Positions 4,307-6,400 of a stretch of 6,400 nt of DNA are shown in pieces. Under the pieces are notes generated by a model. The model saw only the letters and a list, made by a program, of their open reading frames with translations. It was not told the DNA's origin and made no database searches. The DNA comes from an uncultured Ruminococcus sp. (lineage in GTDB: Bacteria; Bacillota; Clostridia; Oscillospirales; Acutalibacteraceae): NCBI GenBank assembly GCA_902767285.1, contig CACXHC010000113.1:1-6400 (forward strand), written 5' to 3'. The position numbers were made by a program, and so were the translations under genes. How positions within the stretch are numbered: the stretch's first letter is position 1; each line of letters opens with the position of its first letter.

Positions 4307-6355
4307 TCACATAACCCCTCTGTAATAAAGTCCACGAGTAAAATTCCCGAGCGGAACAGCAGAATTTTTGTACATATTAAAAATTCGCTCGCAATCGGAA
4401 ATATTTTCGTGCGTAAAAGCGAGCGTCATAAAATCGACATTATAAAAATCGTTGAGTTTATCGCACAGCATAAGGGGTTCGCTGTTGAAGATTTCGGTAT
4501 ATCTGCCCTTTTCGCTCATCATAGCGAACTCGATCCCTTTGCGGTCGATGAGTTTTTCGACAGATTTATAATTTTTCATAACATCGGCACGAGTTATCAT
4601 GAGTGGTTGATACCCATAGCCAACGACACCTCTTTTCAAACTTCCGCCGAGAGCATTTATTTGCTTTGCGGTAAGCTCAAACGAAACCTCGGTATCTTCC
4701 AGACCCATTTTTTGCATAAAATCGATAGAACAGCTGTTGAACACATTGAGCGAAAAACCGCCGTGAATTTTCATTTTCAGTTTTTTGGCAAGAGCCACCG
4801 TGCCGATATTTCCGCAATAAACATCGGTTATACCCAAATTTCTGAACTCAGTCAGACGTGCGGAAACATCGTCCTCAATACCAAAAATGACTCTCGGAAT
4901 TTTGACACCGATATTAAATTTTCGAGACAGCGATTCAACAATATTAATATCAGAGAACAGCGGAACAAAAACAAATTCGCACTGAGAAAAGCGATCCGGA
5001 ATATTTCGCAAACAGTTCAAATTTTCAAATACGGCACGAAATTTCAAATCACCGCTTCGGTGATATTCACGAACAGCAGGAATCGTAACTGCAACAACAT
5101 CACGCTGAGGAGTGCAGCCGAGTTTCTGAGTAAGGAGTTCGAGAGCAGTTCTTCTCATGCGGTTTATTTCGGAAATAGGAATGACGGAATCTGCGTCTGA
5201 AAAGACGCTTATTTTTTTTGCAAAAAAAGCGGTTCCGCCCGTTTTGCGTAACTGCGATTCTGCTTTTTCGACAGATAAAGCCATTTTTTGAGCTTTTTGG
5301 GGAACCTCTCCCAAAACCTCAACTGATACTCCTCGACTTGAGGCAGTCAATTTTGAAGGCGTACCTATTTTTACATAGAGGTAAAAATCAACAGGATTAG
5401 TTTGTTTTTCGTTTTTGTATTCGTTTCGGATTTCGGCAAGAAGTTTGTCGGTAGCGGAAGTAACATCATCTTTAGAGCGAATACCGAACATTGATTTTGA
5501 AATATCGGCATTATAATATCCCTCGGTAAAACCGCTTCTTGAAAAGACAGATTTAAGACGATTTCTCAAATTTTCGTCATAAGGATTTCTGCAAGCACGA
5601 ACGGCGGCGGCAACATATTCGGGGCGTTTCATTCTGCCTTCGATTTTAGCACTGACCACACCCATTTTCTCAAGTTCGGGAATACGTTTGATTAATGAAT
5701 TATCTTTCAAGCTGAGTGCATGAGAATCATTTTTGGCAGGATTTTCGTTTACACCGAAAGGAAGTCTGCACGGCTGAGCACATCTGCCACGATTTCCGCT
5801 TCTTCCGCCGAGCATGGCGGACATATAGCATTGACCCGAAACACACATACATAATGCCCCATGAACAAAAACTTCGGTATCGATATTACAACAGCAAACG
5901 GCTTGAGAAATCTCATCTCGACTCATTTCACGAGCAAGAACAACTCTGTTGAAGCCCAAATTTTTCATACATCGAACACCCTCAGGCGAGTGGATACTCA
6001 TTTGCGTTGACGCATGAATCTCGGCACAAGGACAAGCATTTTTGATAAGCTCCGCAAGCCCCCAATCCTGCACAATAAAAGCGTCAGCCCCCATAAGATA
6101 AGCATTAACAGCAGATTTCACAGCCTCGGTAATCTCATTATCTGAAACAAGCGTGTTTATCGCCACATGAACTTTCACACCATGCAAATGACAGTAGCTA
6201 ATAGATTCCCTCAAAGACTCATCATCAAAATTATCGGCAAAAGCTCTCGCACTGAATTTCTGCAAACCAACGTATACAGCATCTGCCCCACTCCTAACCG
6301 CCGATATTATCGCCTCTTTTGACCCACACGGGGCAAGTATTTCTATTTTATTCAA
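4307..6355 (-). CDS. U32-family protein, RlhA-like (putative 23S rRNA 5-hydroxycytidine synthase)
   Basis: The 682-residue product opens with the typical U32 start IEILAPCGSKEAIISAVRSG followed by ADAVYVG. The family signature is intact at 161-179 (EVFVHGALCMCVSGQCYMS), followed by GGRSGNRGRCAQPCRLPF (183-200). This places four conserved cysteines at 169, 176, 192 and 196, and SLKDNSLIKRIPELEKMGV and KIEGRMKRPEYVA follow at 215-249. Residues about 300-415 correspond to the DUF3656-type insert of the long U32 subgroup; E. coli RlhA (YdcP, about 650 residues) has this architecture and is needed for hydroxylation of 23S rRNA C2501. The peptidase name is historical. The C-terminus ends in the usual TRGLYYRGV, but the CP...CxxC cluster I expect before the DRKG motif (604-607) is absent. 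The start is TTG, supported by GGAG 9 nt upstream and by the family's N-terminus. Substrate specificity is inferred. Confidence 0.9.
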   Translation of the reverse strand: MNKIEILAPCGSKEAIISAVRSGADAVYVGLQKFSARAFADNFDDESLRESISYCHLHGVKVHVAINTLVSDNEITEAVKSAVNAYLMGADAFIVQDWGLAELIKNACPCAEIHASTQMSIHSPEGVRCMKNLGFNRVVLAREMSRDEISQAVCCCNIDTEVFVHGALCMCVSGQCYMSAMLGGRSGNRGRCAQPCRLPFGVNENPAKNDSHALSLKDNSLIKRIPELEKMGVVSAKIEGRMKRPEYVAAAVRACRNPYDENLRNRLKSVFSRSGFTEGYYNADISKSMFGIRSKDDVTSATDKLLAEIRNEYKNEKQTNPVDFYLYVKIGTPSKLTASSRGVSVEVLGEVPQKAQKMALSVEKAESQLRKTGGTAFFAKKISVFSDADSVIPISEINRMRRTALELLTQKLGCTPQRDVVAVTIPAVREYHRSGDLKFRAVFENLNCLRNIPDRFSQCEFVFVPLFSDINIVESLSRKFNIGVKIPRVIFGIEDDVSARLTEFRNLGITDVYCGNIGTVALAKKLKMKIHGGFSLNVFNSCSIDFMQKMGLEDTEVSFELTAKQINALGGSLKRGVVGYGYQPLMITRADVMKNYKSVEKLIDRKGIEFAMMSEKGRYTEIFNSEPLMLCDKLNDFYNVDFMTLAFTHENISDCERIFNMYKNSAVPLGNFTRGLYYRGVM

Positions 6356-6364
6356 TTTCCAATT

Positions 6365-6368
6365 CTCC
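6365..6368 (-). promoter_or_regulatory. U32 gene ribosome binding site supporting a TTG start
   Basis: The minus strand reads ACGGAGAATTGGAAA immediately before TTG at 6355, placing GGAG 9 nt upstream. No ATG in frame could serve without cutting into the conserved N-terminal strand. No promoter is visible in the 45 bases left in the window. Confidence 0.7.
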
Positions 6369-6381
6369 GTTAAAAATTTTT

Positions 6382-6400
6382 CTTCTTTTTTTTGAAAAAA
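6382..6400. repeat. Truncated copy of the A/T palindrome found at the left end
   Basis: CTTC-T8-G-A6 runs into the window edge. It matches the hairpins at 41-66 and 175-200 (CTTC-T8 and A8-GAAG arms) as read on their minus strand, with a 1-nt centre as far as can be seen. It lies just upstream of the U32 ribosome binding site. The GTTAAAACACA flank of the left copies is not seen here, so the palindrome itself, not the whole 67-nt repeat, seems to be the dispersed unit. Confidence 0.6.

Noticed and set aside
4304..5200. 298-residue plus-strand open frame
   Set aside because: It is antisense to the well-supported U32 gene, starts inside the terminator region without a ribosome binding site, and has no recognisable domain.

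Overview
The window looks like chromosomal DNA from a low-GC, endospore-forming Clostridia lineage, perhaps Ruminococcaceae/Oscillospiraceae-like. The evidence is a full-length SpoIIE sporulation phosphatase, strong GAGAGG-type ribosome binding sites, A/T-rich intergenic DNA and a U32-family protein of clostridial type. Placement below class is a guess. I see no mobile element, CRISPR array, tRNA, rRNA or riboswitch.

Layout: (1) 1-215 is non-coding A/T-rich DNA with two copies of a 67-nt direct repeat (offset 134 nt), each carrying a perfect A/T-only hairpin, plus a 10-bp hairpin between them. (2) 216-2510, minus strand, is spoIIE, translated from an ATG at 2510 rather than the upstream TTG. 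(3) 2511-2839 is a divergent intergenic region. It holds a candidate spoIIE promoter with a near-consensus -35, a perfect -10 and a 21-bp spacer, the spacing known for Spo0A-activated sigma-A promoters, and also a palindrome and an extended -10 promoter for the next gene. (4) 2840-3679, plus, is a DUF5677-like protein of unknown function. (5) 3787-4170, plus, is a small two-pass membrane protein of unknown function with its own strong promoter and a textbook terminator. (6) 4211-4298 holds two hairpins between convergent genes. (7) 4307-6355, minus, is a U32 'peptidase' of the RlhA-like (rRNA cytidine hydroxylation) type, starting at TTG. (8) 6382-6400 is a truncated copy of the same A/T palindrome seen at the left end.

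The genes do not form an evident pathway. Each of the four appears to be its own transcription unit, separated by promoters or terminators. The points most worth a second look are the spoIIE promoter architecture, the dispersed CTTC-T8 / A8-GAAG palindrome family (half of which forms the 3' end of spoIIE), and the apparent loss of the usual C-terminal cysteine cluster in the U32 protein. I found no convincing new multi-gene system here.
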